NCBI GenBank assembly: GCA_964499935.1
Contig: CAZCMS010000012.1
Location: 1-13,754 of the forward strand
DNA length: 13,754 nucleotides
Reading direction: 5' to 3'
DNA from: CALBGR01 sp964499935
GTDB taxonomy: Bacteria > Patescibacteriota > Saccharimonadia > Saccharimonadales > UBA4665
Position 1 is the stretch's first letter. Each line of letters begins with the position of its first letter. The notes beneath the pieces were generated by a model. That model had not been told where the DNA came from. It made no database searches and was given only the letters and a program-made list of their open reading frames with translations. The position numbers were made by a program, and so were the translations under genes. Of this stretch, positions 6,928 to 13,330 are shown in pieces.

Positions 6928-7353
6928 ATGGATAACGATTCGGTACGGGCGTACCTGGCACAGGTGGATAACGAATATGAGGCCGTGCGCGCCAGCGCCG
7001 CGGACCAATTCGGCCGGATGTGGGAAAAGGGAAACCCCACGAGTGCGCACGTCGAAAACTACGCCGCGTGGAGGAAGCATCACGCATCATGGAAGACTTG
7101 GCTTTGGGACGTGCAGGGGGATTGGTGGCTCTCTACCGACGACTACAACACCGCGCGCTCATGGCACGAGCAATTGCAGGAATGGAAAAAGAAGTTGGGC
7201 CAGTTCGCGGATTCCGTGCCGGGGACCCCAGTCCCCGATCGGGAGAGCACAACAGCCGAGGACATCAAGGGGGCCGCCGGGGCCGCGACGGCTCCGCTGG
7301 CTATCTTCGCAGGGGCCGCACTCCTCGGTATAATCATTATGAGGCGTCGATGA
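6928..7353 (+). CDS. Tail-anchored membrane protein, unknown function
   Basis: This 141-aa protein starts one base after the previous stop. The N-terminal ~110 residues are hydrophilic and rich in Trp, Tyr and charged residues (mostly helical). Residues 115-141 end with LAIFAGAALLGIIIMRRR, a single C-terminal membrane helix with an Arg-rich end like that of the upstream glucosaminidase. The codons for the last residues (IIIM) form palindrome copy 3. The next gene overlaps the stop (ATGA). It is probably a virion membrane protein; no family was recognised. Confidence 0.8.
   Translation: MDNDSVRAYLAQVDNEYEAVRASAADQFGRMWEKGNPTSAHVENYAAWRKHHASWKTWLWDVQGDWWLSTDDYNTARSWHEQLQEWKKKLGQFADSVPGTPVPDRESTTAEDIKGAAGAATAPLAIFAGAALLGIIIMRRR
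7329..7341 (+). promoter_or_regulatory. Palindromic 13-mer, copy 3 (TATAATCATTATG)
   Basis: Twelve of 13 bases match. It lies inside the 3' end of the tail-anchored gene and 8 bases before the lipoprotein ATG at 7350. If TATAAT acts as a -10 box, transcription would start close to that ATG, giving a very short leader. Confidence 0.5.
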
Positions 7354-7574
7354 GGGCCGGAATCCTCGCAGTCTTGATCCTCTCCGCCTGCACAGTCGAG
7401 GCGCGATCTCCTTGCAAGGTGTGTAACGCGGACTGCGATGAAAGCACGCCCGCGGAATGCGAGTTCTGTAGGCTCGATAACGGGTGCGGACTGGATATGG
7501 CGGGGGGCGAAGGGGCGCCCGGAGAATTCGAGTTTTCCGCGCTGGATATGGTGGAGGATGAAGAGCATGAGTGA
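7350..7574 (+). CDS. Small Cys-rich lipoprotein
   Basis: This 74-aa protein has the N-terminus MRAGILAVLILSAC, a short signal peptide with a consensus lipobox (LSAC), so Cys14 should be lipidated. The mature part has six further Cys in CKVCNADC and CEFCRLDNGC contexts and then an acidic tail. The ATG overlaps the previous stop (ATGA) and the 3' end overlaps the next gene by 8 bases. It would be exported to the bacterial envelope. Small lipoproteins in phages can serve in lysis (spanin-like) or superinfection exclusion; which applies here is unknown. It shares CNADC with the lipoprotein at 13327-13623. Confidence 0.75.
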   Translation: MRAGILAVLILSACTVEARSPCKVCNADCDESTPAECEFCRLDNGCGLDMAGGEGAPGEFEFSALDMVEDEEHE

Positions 7575-8322
7575 CATTGCCAAGTTCATCAAAGAGCGCC
7601 AGGCGGGTGCCGATAAGCCCTCCATCTTCGTCCTGAGCAGGGACAACGGTATTGAGACGATCATACTCGATACGTTCCCGTCGGGCGACGATGTGGAGAA
7701 GCGGATCGAGGAGGTCATCAGGGAAGATCTCCAGGAGCTGTCCGGGAAGATCAACTACACCGTACAAGCGCAAACTCGCGAGGGTCGCGCGATCGGTTCC
7801 CGGACCTACCGCAGGAAAGGCCTCCTTCAGGGGGGAGAAGGAGGAAGCGGGCGCCTGGAGAACCGGCTTGTGGATCTCGTGGGGAATACCCTGGAACGTG
7901 CCGGGGCAATTCAGTCCGGGATATATGACCGGATGTCGAATATGCTAGACCGCCAGGAGCGAATCATTATCGCTCAGAATCAGACGATCTCCGAACTCGC
8001 GCAAACGGCGGCCGAGAGTGGCACCATCGGCGAACAGGACGAGGGGCAGAAGTTCGCGCTTTCTAGGATCGGTGAGATGGCCGGAAAGGCGATGCCCCTG
8101 TTGGGCGCGATGCTCGCGAAGCACCAGCAGCCGCCCCTGGCGCAGGAAGCCGGGGGGAAGTATGCCAAGCTCAGGGCCGCAATCGCCTCATTCACCGACT
8201 CAGATCTCGAATCTATCGGGCTATGGTTTCATGAGGCGGGGACTGGACCGGACGTGCTTGCCCGGCTATCGGAAGAGAGCCGAAACAGGGTGATAACGGT
8301 CATCAGCGAGGGAGGACTCTAG
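7567..8322 (+). CDS. Coiled-coil protein, probable virion or assembly component
   Basis: This 251-aa protein starts at ATG 7567, with GGAGG at 7553-7557 (9-base spacing), overlapping the lipoprotein stop. The N-terminal ~75 residues alternate as a small alpha/beta domain. Residues about 95-160 (including RLENRLVDLVGNTLERAG and RQERIIIAQNQTISELAQ) have heptad spacing of hydrophobics and probably form a coiled coil. A helix-rich C-terminus follows. There is no signal peptide, membrane segment or catalytic motif. It precedes the two paralogous beta-rich proteins and could be a scaffold, vertex or internal protein. No family was recognised. Confidence 0.8.
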   Translation: MSDIAKFIKERQAGADKPSIFVLSRDNGIETIILDTFPSGDDVEKRIEEVIREDLQELSGKINYTVQAQTREGRAIGSRTYRRKGLLQGGEGGSGRLENRLVDLVGNTLERAGAIQSGIYDRMSNMLDRQERIIIAQNQTISELAQTAAESGTIGEQDEGQKFALSRIGEMAGKAMPLLGAMLAKHQQPPLAQEAGGKYAKLRAAIASFTDSDLESIGLWFHEAGTGPDVLARLSEESRNRVITVISEGGL

Positions 8323-8324
8323 TC

Positions 8325-9005
8325 ATGATTAAGTCAGATGCGTACATCCAGCGCGGATTGGAGGGCCAGATCGGACTTCGCGCGATGTGGCGAGTCAAGC
8401 CGTGGGATTGCGATCTATCGGGGGCGGGGAAAGGAATCTCAATCCAATATGGGATCAATTGGCTTAAGGGATCTCCCCCTTCGCCCGCCCCAGGAGTTTC
8501 ACTACAGCATTATTACGCCTTCACCCCGTACTTCGCCGGGAGGATGCAGGGGCCTACGATCCTGGTAGATGCATGGCCTGGCGGGACCGTGCGGTTCCCA
8601 TCAGGTAACGTCACCATCGAGGCATATATCGCGGGGGGATGGACCGTTACCAGCGGCGTTGAGCCTCTGCTCTGGTATTGGAGTGCTGTATCGGAGTTGA
8701 TGCCGATCCCACATCTCCCCACGTTCACCGAGTTCCCAATCGATGTAGAGCCTGAGGGGCTCTCCACCCAGAGAGTAATCCCTCACCGCGCGCGCTCCGT
8801 TAGCGTACGCCTTCCGGATGATACATATGATACCGGAAGCTGGAATGAATACATGGTAGACGGCACCAACACATCCAACTATCGGGAGCTCTCCGGCGGC
8901 GGTTTTGGGGAGATCCAGATCGGGGGAACGAGCCACTACTACAGGATCGGGAATTCCGCCACCGAGCCCAAGACTGCTTTCTGCGTATTCTCCATCAACA
9001 CTTAG
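8325..9005 (+). CDS. Beta-rich virion protein, paralogue A
   Basis: This 226-aa protein starts two bases after the previous stop, with GGGAGGACTC as SD. It is Gly/aromatic-rich with alternating residues, as in an all-beta protein. It is clearly related to the next gene: both begin MIKSD and share IQYG, YFAFTP or YYAFTP, DAWPGGTVRFPSG followed by IEAY, RAKSV or RARSV, and a YYRxGN motif near the end. It has no signal peptide or membrane segment. It could be one of two related capsid proteins (as in viruses built from two single-barrel proteins) or a spike or receptor-binding protein. Confidence 0.8.
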   Translation: MIKSDAYIQRGLEGQIGLRAMWRVKPWDCDLSGAGKGISIQYGINWLKGSPPSPAPGVSLQHYYAFTPYFAGRMQGPTILVDAWPGGTVRFPSGNVTIEAYIAGGWTVTSGVEPLLWYWSAVSELMPIPHLPTFTEFPIDVEPEGLSTQRVIPHRARSVSVRLPDDTYDTGSWNEYMVDGTNTSNYRELSGGGFGEIQIGGTSHYYRIGNSATEPKTAFCVFSINT

Positions 9006-9017
9006 GGGGAGCCGGCC

Positions 9018-9686
9018 ATGATCAAGAGTGACGGATTCCGCCAGAAGGGGGATAACTTCCCTCTCGGCCTGCGCGGCGCCAAGCGCATCAAGCAGTGGAG
9101 TGTAGACTTCGGCGGCGAGGGCTCCGGAGTAACCATTCAATACGGACTGTTCTTTCCCGACGATGTGAGCCTCATCGTCCTGAGCGGCGGAACGAACTTC
9201 AACCCCTACTTCGCTTTTACTCCATCGCTCGACGGAAACAGGATGCAGGCGCCGATGGTGCTGTGTGACGCCTGGCCTGGAGGAACGGTCAGATTCCCCA
9301 GCGGCAGCGTCCGCATCGAGGCCTACGTCTTTGGTTCATGGGCGAATATGGGGCCCCTGGATTGGCACTTCCAAGCCAGCTCTGGGATGGGTCCGGTGGC
9401 ACGAGCACCGACGATGACGGATATCCCCGTCTCCCTGGGCGCATCAACCAACTCCGGATTCATCCCCATACCCAACCGGGCGAAGTCGGTGCGAGTCCTC
9501 TGCCGGGATAACGCCTACTCAACAGGGGCGTGGTTCGAATATGGGATAGACGCGACTACTCGGTTCAACTCCGAGATAATCACAACCCGCGACATCGGGA
9601 TTAGCGGGACGGGGGCCTATTACCGGCTCGGCAACAATAGCGCGGCGGCGAGGGTTCTGACGCCGATCTTCACGCTCGATGTCTAG
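9018..9686 (+). CDS. Beta-rich virion protein, paralogue B
   Basis: This 222-aa tandem paralogue of the previous gene is 12 bases downstream with SD AGGGGGAG. The shared block DAWPGGTVRFPSG is identical, and the two proteins align over nearly their whole length with modest identity, so the duplication is old. The shared C-terminal YYRLGNN resembles the YYRIGNS of paralogue A. It is the last plus-strand gene. Its TAG shares a CTAG with the stop of the convergent minus-strand gene, leaving no room for a terminator between the arms. Function is inferred only from beta-rich composition and position. Confidence 0.8.
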   Translation: MIKSDGFRQKGDNFPLGLRGAKRIKQWSVDFGGEGSGVTIQYGLFFPDDVSLIVLSGGTNFNPYFAFTPSLDGNRMQAPMVLCDAWPGGTVRFPSGSVRIEAYVFGSWANMGPLDWHFQASSGMGPVARAPTMTDIPVSLGASTNSGFIPIPNRAKSVRVLCRDNAYSTGAWFEYGIDATTRFNSEIITTRDIGISGTGAYYRLGNNSAAARVLTPIFTLDV

Positions 9687-9958
9687 GTCTTCGCGCGTGG
9701 CTGGCGATTCTTGGCGGTGGCGGAAGCCGCGGCGGCGAGATTGGAGATCTCCCTAGTCGTCCGGAGCACGCCGCGAAAGAAGCAGGCGGTTCCGTGACTC
9801 CCCATCAACGCGCACTCGTCTAGACACGTCGCGTCGATATCCCGGAGAAATTCCTTTCTCATCTCCAAAGCGATTGCTTCGGGGATGGGGGAGATCTTCT
9901 GGGCTTCCGCCATCCAGATATCGGCCACTTCATCGCGCGACATCTTGCCGCCGCTCAC
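9683..9958 (-). CDS. Small protein at the convergence point
   Basis: This 91-aa protein starts at GTG 9958, overlapping the TGA of the upstream minus-strand gene (GTGA) and preceded by GGGGGGTGG. ATG 9943 is an alternative. The N-terminal half is helical and acidic (SRDEVADIWMAEAQ), a CLDEC motif lies in the middle, and the tail is Ala-rich and basic. No known family was recognised. It is probably translationally coupled to the zinc-ribbon-like gene upstream. Confidence 0.6.
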   Translation of the reverse strand: MSGGKMSRDEVADIWMAEAQKISPIPEAIALEMRKEFLRDIDATCLDECALMGSHGTACFFRGVLRTTREISNLAAAASATAKNRQPRAKT

Positions 9959-10254
9959 TGTACCACCCCCCGGCCCGCGCAGATGGGGCAATCCCCGGGA
10001 ACCCTGAGAATCCCGTGCGGGCAGTAGGCGATGGTGCACGTGGTGGGGTGGTCAATCGCGTACAGGTCATCGATCACTCCGGACTCCCCGATCCGAAGCG
10101 TCCGGACGAGCGGTCTAGCGCACTCCGCGCAAGAGTCGGCCCCGGGAACCGGGAAGTTCAAGGATATTGAGTCGCCGGCGGTGGCGAGATCCACACCGCC
10201 GGACACTACGCTAACGGTGGGGCCGGCGGCTCGAATGGATACGTTCATGGGCAT
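9955..10254 (-). CDS. Zinc-ribbon-like small protein
   Basis: This 99-aa protein starts at ATG 10254 behind GGGAGACGG; ATG 10248 is also possible. Cysteines occur as CAEC in the middle, then TTCTIAYCPHG and CPICAGRG near the end. The last resembles one half of a zinc knuckle, so the fold may bind zinc. The N-terminal part is beta-like. Palindrome copy 4 lies 14 bases upstream of the start codon, making this the first gene of its own transcription unit. A regulatory or nucleic-acid-binding role would fit, without further support. Confidence 0.65.
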   Translation of the reverse strand: MPMNVSIRAAGPTVSVVSGGVDLATAGDSISLNFPVPGADSCAECARPLVRTLRIGESGVIDDLYAIDHPTTCTIAYCPHGILRVPGDCPICAGRGVVQ

Positions 10255-10267
10255 GGTTCCGTCTCCC

Positions 10268-10280
10268 TATAATGATTATA
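10268..10280 (-). promoter_or_regulatory. Palindromic 13-mer, copy 4 (perfect)
   Basis: This is a perfect TATAATCATTATA on the minus strand, lying between the ParB-like gene and the zinc-ribbon-like gene. As a -10 box it would give a leader of about 13 bases containing the SD GGGAGA. There is no clear -35. Confidence 0.65.
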
Positions 10281-10318
10281 CCGGATCGGGCGTCTAGGCG
10301 TCGCCCGCTCCCGCCCAC

Positions 10319-10408
10319 GTCCGGAGACGTAGGCGGGCGTAGGCGGCTCCGGACCTACTCAGTACGGGCGATGGGTCCGGAGTCCCCGGAATCCTGAGCG
10401 CTCCGGAC
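10319..10408. repeat. Four alternating GTCCGGAG/CTCCGGAC boxes around the ParB-like stop
   Basis: GTCCGGAG lies at 10319-10326 and 10375-10382, CTCCGGAC at 10347-10354 and 10401-10408. Start-to-start spacing is 28, 28 and 26 bases with alternating orientation. Two tandem stem-loops with the same 8-bp stem result, one in the gene's 3' end and one abutting the stop codon. No U-tract follows. Confidence 0.6.
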
Positions 10409-11466
10409 GATGAACTCATCGACGGCATCAAAAAGCTCATCGAGCCACTTCTTGAAGAGTGCGACATCGTCGTCCCCCTTCGGAAGCGTGATGAACGTCC
10501 ACGGGAGTTTTCGAACCCAATCGCCGTGCTCCGCGGAGAGCGCATCCTGGAAAGCCTTCACGGCCTTCTCCTTCCCGACGGCCCTTCCCCCCCTGCCGCT
10601 GCCGTTTCCGCCGGCGTCGCTGCCGCTGCCGCTGCCGCTGCCGTTTCCGCCGGCGTCGCTGCCGCTGCCGTTGCCGCTACCGTTTCCGGCGTCGTCGCGC
10701 TTCGGGAGCTTGCCTGTACTAAGGAAAGCGTCGTAATCCTCGCGGGGGGTCCTTGACCCGTACACCTTCTGTGCCTGCATCCCGTTGAGCCTCTCCTCCC
10801 ATCCGGGGGGGAGACACCTGTCCAGCTTCATCAGGCCGGATACATAGCTTTTCTGGACCTTGATCCTCACCGCGATGTCGCCCGCCTGCATCCCGATTCC
10901 GGAGTGCTGCCGGATCTGCCTGACACGCTCGGCAAACGAGAGTTGGCGCACCTGATCCGATATGGTCCTGATCATGAGCGCCAAGGCCCTGGGCTCGATC
11001 CCCGCCGCCGCGACGTCGACGACGCGGTAGGGGTATTCCGTCATCGCCAAGCGTTCCATCCCCGCCAGGCGGCTGTCGCCCGCGATGTGGTAGAACTTGC
11101 CGTCCAGCAGCATCGCCCAGGGGGGCTCAGGGAGCCCGTTCGCCTTGATCGCCTCGGCACTGTCGGCAATCTCCCCATCGGAGAGCTTATCCCGATAGTT
11201 AGAGCCGTACACGTGAGTCTTGATCAGATCGTGCGCGGGGATGGTGCTGGCGGAGACGTGCTTCATCCATGTCGCATTGGTGGGCTTGGCNNNNNNNNNN
11301 NNNNNNNNNNNNNNNNNNNNNNNNNNNNNNNNNNNNNNNNNNNNNNNNNNNNNNNNNNNNNNNNNNNNNNNNNNNNNNNNNNNNNNNNNNCGGGGATGGT
11401 GCTGGCGGAGACGTGCTTCATCCATGTCGCATTGGTGGGCTTGGCTGCTTTCTTGGTCCGGCTCAT
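10355..11466 (-). CDS. ParB-like DNA-binding protein (interrupted by assembly gap)
   Basis: The start is ATG 11466 (MSRTKKAAKPTNATW), with GGAGAAG upstream. Collapsing the 55-bp duplication and gap gives 957 bp, 318 aa, in frame. The N-terminal ParB/Spo0J-like domain has EIADSAEAIKANG, then FYHIAGDSRLAGMERLAM (the GxRR-type box), then a region where DQVR replaces the usual NxxR. A helix-turn-helix follows in MQAGDIAVRIKVQKSYVSGL. A Gly/Ser/Asn/Asp linker with a 39-bp DNA repeat leads to a C-terminal acidic helical domain. ParB-family proteins bind palindromic DNA for segregation or gene regulation (KorB-like). No ParA is present, so regulation, genome packaging or plasmid-like maintenance are options. 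It is coupled to the upstream ORF by ATGA. Confidence 0.85.
10602..10694 (-). repeat. 39-bp period repeat encoding Gly/Ser/Asn/Asp linker
   Basis: The plus-strand sequence beginning CCGTTTCCGCCGGCG recurs at 10602 and 10641, with a shortened copy at 10680, so the period is 39 bp (13 residues). It encodes the linker between the DNA-binding and C-terminal domains of the ParB-like protein. Confidence 0.85.
11236..11445. other. Assembly gap flanked by an exact 55-bp duplicate
   Basis: Bases 11236-11290 and 11391-11445 are identical over exactly 55 bp, with 100 N between. 55 is a common maximum k-mer in short-read assemblers, so these are probably overlapping contig ends and not a true repeat. 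Both copies encode the same residues in the same frame, and removing one copy plus the N restores one ORF. Confidence 0.85.
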
Positions 11467-11720
11467 CGTTCTTCTCCATACGCTGAAAGGGTGAGAGTGA
11501 GTAGGGCCGCGCGAGCACTCGCGTAGTTTTCGGCCCTGGCAGAAAGAAGACAGGTGAAGGTCAGCCCCCGTTCTGGGGTGATGGAAGTAGGGCACTCGTC
11601 GGAAAGGACGCTCATCTTGACCGGTCGGACGCTATCGGACACCAGGTAGAGGTATGCCTGGCACCCGGGGACATGGCCGGCGTGGATAGCGGCCGGCACG
11701 GTGCGACGACTCCGGCTCAC
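11463..11720 (-). CDS. Small protein in the ParB-like operon
   Basis: This 85-aa protein starts at GTG 11720, overlapping the upstream stop (GTGA), and ends in ATGA with the ParB-like start. GAGG lies a few bases upstream. It begins with a basic stretch (SRSRRT) and is otherwise mixed, with no membrane segment and two isolated Cys. No family was recognised. The precise overlaps on both sides support a real, translationally coupled gene. Confidence 0.6.
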   Translation of the reverse strand: MSRSRRTVPAAIHAGHVPGCQAYLYLVSDSVRPVKMSVLSDECPTSITPERGLTFTCLLSARAENYASARAALLTLTLSAYGEER

Positions 11721-12190
11721 GCCGCCTCGGCTGATTGGTCGGTGGTGATATCGAAACGCGAGCCGCCGCCGGCGGTTCTCATGGTGCTGGTGTAGGGAGA
11801 GAGCGTGTGGACGGTATCCACGTCCGCCGCATCCGCATAGCCGGTGCGGAGTGCTGACGGGATGAGCTCAGGATCAAAGCTACCGCGGGCGATGGCGCAG
11901 CAGCCGAGGAAGAGCCCGTACTTGTACGCAATGTGTCGGGCCTCGATGAGTCCGCGCTCAGTGAACTTCACGTCTCCCTCACCGTCGATGCTCAGGATAC
12001 CTGCGAGGGAGAGATCGGCCACGGTGTTAGCGTAGCCTAAGATCTCCATCATGGAGCACTTCTGATAGGACGGACCCAGGATGAGGTAGAGATCCAATAT
12101 CCCCTTGCTGTTGTAGTCGAGCCCCTCGATGGTCGCATTGGTCGCGCAACTGGGCTTCCCGCTCTTCTCCGCCTTGGTGTGCTTGCACAT
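11717..12190 (-). CDS. Possible winged-helix regulator
   Basis: This 157-aa protein starts at ATG 12190 with SD AGGAAGG. The stretch ILGYANTVADLSLAGIL followed by DGEGDVKFTERGLIEARHI looks like a recognition helix followed by a two-strand wing, as in small winged-helix domains, but the match is weak. The C-terminus is Thr/Ser/Asp-rich. Cys residues are scattered (MCKH, PSCAT, GCC). It heads the operon with the ParB-like gene, about 83 bases downstream of palindrome copy 5, which would suit a regulator. Confidence 0.65.
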   Translation of the reverse strand: MCKHTKAEKSGKPSCATNATIEGLDYNSKGILDLYLILGPSYQKCSMMEILGYANTVADLSLAGILSIDGEGDVKFTERGLIEARHIAYKYGLFLGCCAIARGSFDPELIPSALRTGYADAADVDTVHTLSPYTSTMRTAGGGSRFDITTDQSAEAA

Positions 12191-12272
12191 GGAAACCTTC
12201 CTTTTCTCGCCCGGCGCGATGGGCCGGAGAACTAACCGTAACCCGATCGGGGCATGCCGCCCAGGAGATTCG

Positions 12273-12285
12273 TATAACGATTATA
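12273..12285 (-). promoter_or_regulatory. Palindromic 13-mer, copy 5 (TATAATCGTTATA on minus strand)
   Basis: Twelve of 13 bases match, and the change A to G turns ATT into GTT in the second half. It lies upstream of the winged-helix/ParB-like operon. Two further palindromes, CCCGATCGGG (12242-12251) and GGCATGCC (12251-12258), follow in the leader. Confidence 0.6.
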
Positions 12286-12324
12286 AGTTTAGTGGGATGA
12301 TGTGCGACATGTCGCCGCGGCGGG

Positions 12325-12954
12325 TCAGGCTTGGGCGTTGACGGCGGCTTCGATGTCGAGCCAGCCGACGATCGCCCGAGCAGTCCCGATACCGTCCACG
12401 CGACCGAGCTTGCCGTTGGCGAGCCGCCGCTTGACGATGCGCATGCACTGTTGGTTCTCCTGGTTTCGCTGCCCACCTTCGGCGCACGTCCAGACATCGC
12501 CCTCGACATCCAGGACGATGCCCACATGCTCACTCTCGGGGGGCCCATCGCTAACGAAGAACACATCGCCCGGCTCAGGCTGCATGCCGGAGATGTAGAG
12601 CCGGAATTCTGGCTGCCAGCGGATTGTGGCGATATTCTTCCCCACCCTGTAGGTGAAGCCTCGGACGGAATCGGTCCGGTTCACGAGGCGGGAGGCTTTC
12701 GCCCCAAGACGCCATATGAGCCATGATGGCAAGTATCCGCACGTGGTTCCGATGTCGCCATAATCCCTACAGATCTCATCGAAAACGGCGTCGCCCTTGT
12801 CGCACGGGACGTATGCGCGACAGAGTTCGACGGCGCGGGTTCGGATGTCGGAACGTTGAGGGAGGTGCGGGGAGTCGGAGCGGAGCGCTGTGCCGAGAGC
12901 GACAAGGACGGTTCCGGCGATGACTACGCCGCGACCGAGTAACTGGCGATTCAT
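12325..12954 (-). CDS. NlpC/P60-like peptidoglycan peptidase with N-terminal anchor
   Basis: This 209-aa protein starts at ATG 12954 with strong SD AAGGAGAT. Residues 9-24 (GVVIAGTVLVALGTAL) form a signal-anchor or signal peptide. The catalytic candidates are Cys72 in TTCGYLPSWL and His143 in SEHVGIVLD, preceded by PEPGDVFFVSDG. This order matches NlpC/P60 or CHAP-type cell-wall peptidases (PGDxxFF...HVGI), which cleave peptide crosslinks. It is exported or membrane-tethered, so it may act as an endolysin of signal-anchor type or modify the envelope early in infection. Its SD is inside a hairpin and a TATAAT lies just upstream, suggesting timed translation. It is the only peptidase-type wall enzyme seen; the glucosaminidase is on the other arm. 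Confidence 0.8.
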   Translation of the reverse strand: MNRQLLGRGVVIAGTVLVALGTALRSDSPHLPQRSDIRTRAVELCRAYVPCDKGDAVFDEICRDYGDIGTTCGYLPSWLIWRLGAKASRLVNRTDSVRGFTYRVGKNIATIRWQPEFRLYISGMQPEPGDVFFVSDGPPESEHVGIVLDVEGDVWTCAEGGQRNQENQQCMRIVKRRLANGKLGRVDGIGTARAIVGWLDIEAAVNAQA

Positions 12955-12959
12955 GGACT

Positions 12960-12995
12960 ATCTCCTTACCGCCGATGATGTGGCGGATAGGAGAT
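12960..12995 (-). promoter_or_regulatory. SD-sequestering hairpin before the NlpC/P60-like gene
   Basis: In the minus-strand transcript AUCUCCUAUCCGCC pairs with GGCGGUAAGGAGAU (12 of 14 positions, two central mismatches) around an 8-base loop. The second arm contains the whole SD AAGGAGAU, which ends 5 bases before the AUG. Confidence 0.65.
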
Positions 12996-12999
12996 TATA
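12994..12999 (-). promoter_or_regulatory. TATAAT -10-like element overlapping the hairpin
   Basis: CCTATAATC on the minus strand equals the first half of the palindromic element. Its last two bases are the first two of the hairpin's anti-SD arm. Transcription starting about 7 bases downstream would omit half of that arm. No -35 is seen in the G/C-rich upstream sequence. Confidence 0.5.
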
Positions 13000-13063
13000 G
13001 GGCGGGCGGGAGGATGCTTGGAAGCGCGAAGGTTGGGAAGACGAAGAAAGGTGGGATAGTGTA

Positions 13064-13330
13064 CTACGGATCGGGGGGAGGATTCCTCATCGCCCAAGCT
13101 TGCGCGATGAGGGAGGCCTCTCGGAGCGAGATCGGGCGGAGATGTGTCTTGGAGATGATGTAGGGCAGCACGGCGCGGCGCGGTTTTCGCTTGCCCCGAA
13201 CCCTGGCGAAGGGGATGTAGTACGGGGCTCTACACTCGACATCATACAGGACATCGGCGTCTAAGGCCGGAAGTCTGACCTCTACCCGGACGGAGTGAGG
13301 CGACAGTCTCCAGCAGGAGACGTGAATCAC
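13064..13330 (-). CDS. Small unknown protein
   Basis: This 88-aa protein starts at GTG 13330, overlapping the TGA of the Cys-rich lipoprotein gene (GTGA). The N-terminal ~45 residues look beta-rich and the rest is basic and helical (VRGKRKPRR, then SLREASLIAQAWAM). There is no signal peptide and no recognised family. Support comes from the overlap geometry and the open frame; without it the call would be weak. Confidence 0.5.
   Translation of the reverse strand: MIHVSCWRLSPHSVRVEVRLPALDADVLYDVECRAPYYIPFARVRGKRKPRRAVLPYIISKTHLRPISLREASLIAQAWAMRNPPPDP

Noticed and set aside
7961..7972. Possible sixth palindrome (GAATCATTATCG)
   Set aside because: Only the core AATCATTAT matches, it is inside the coiled-coil gene away from any junction, and it lacks TATAAT.
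10294..10545. Minus-strand open frame overlapping the ParB-like 3' end
   Set aside because: It is a Ser/Arg-rich shadow in another frame of the ParB-like gene.
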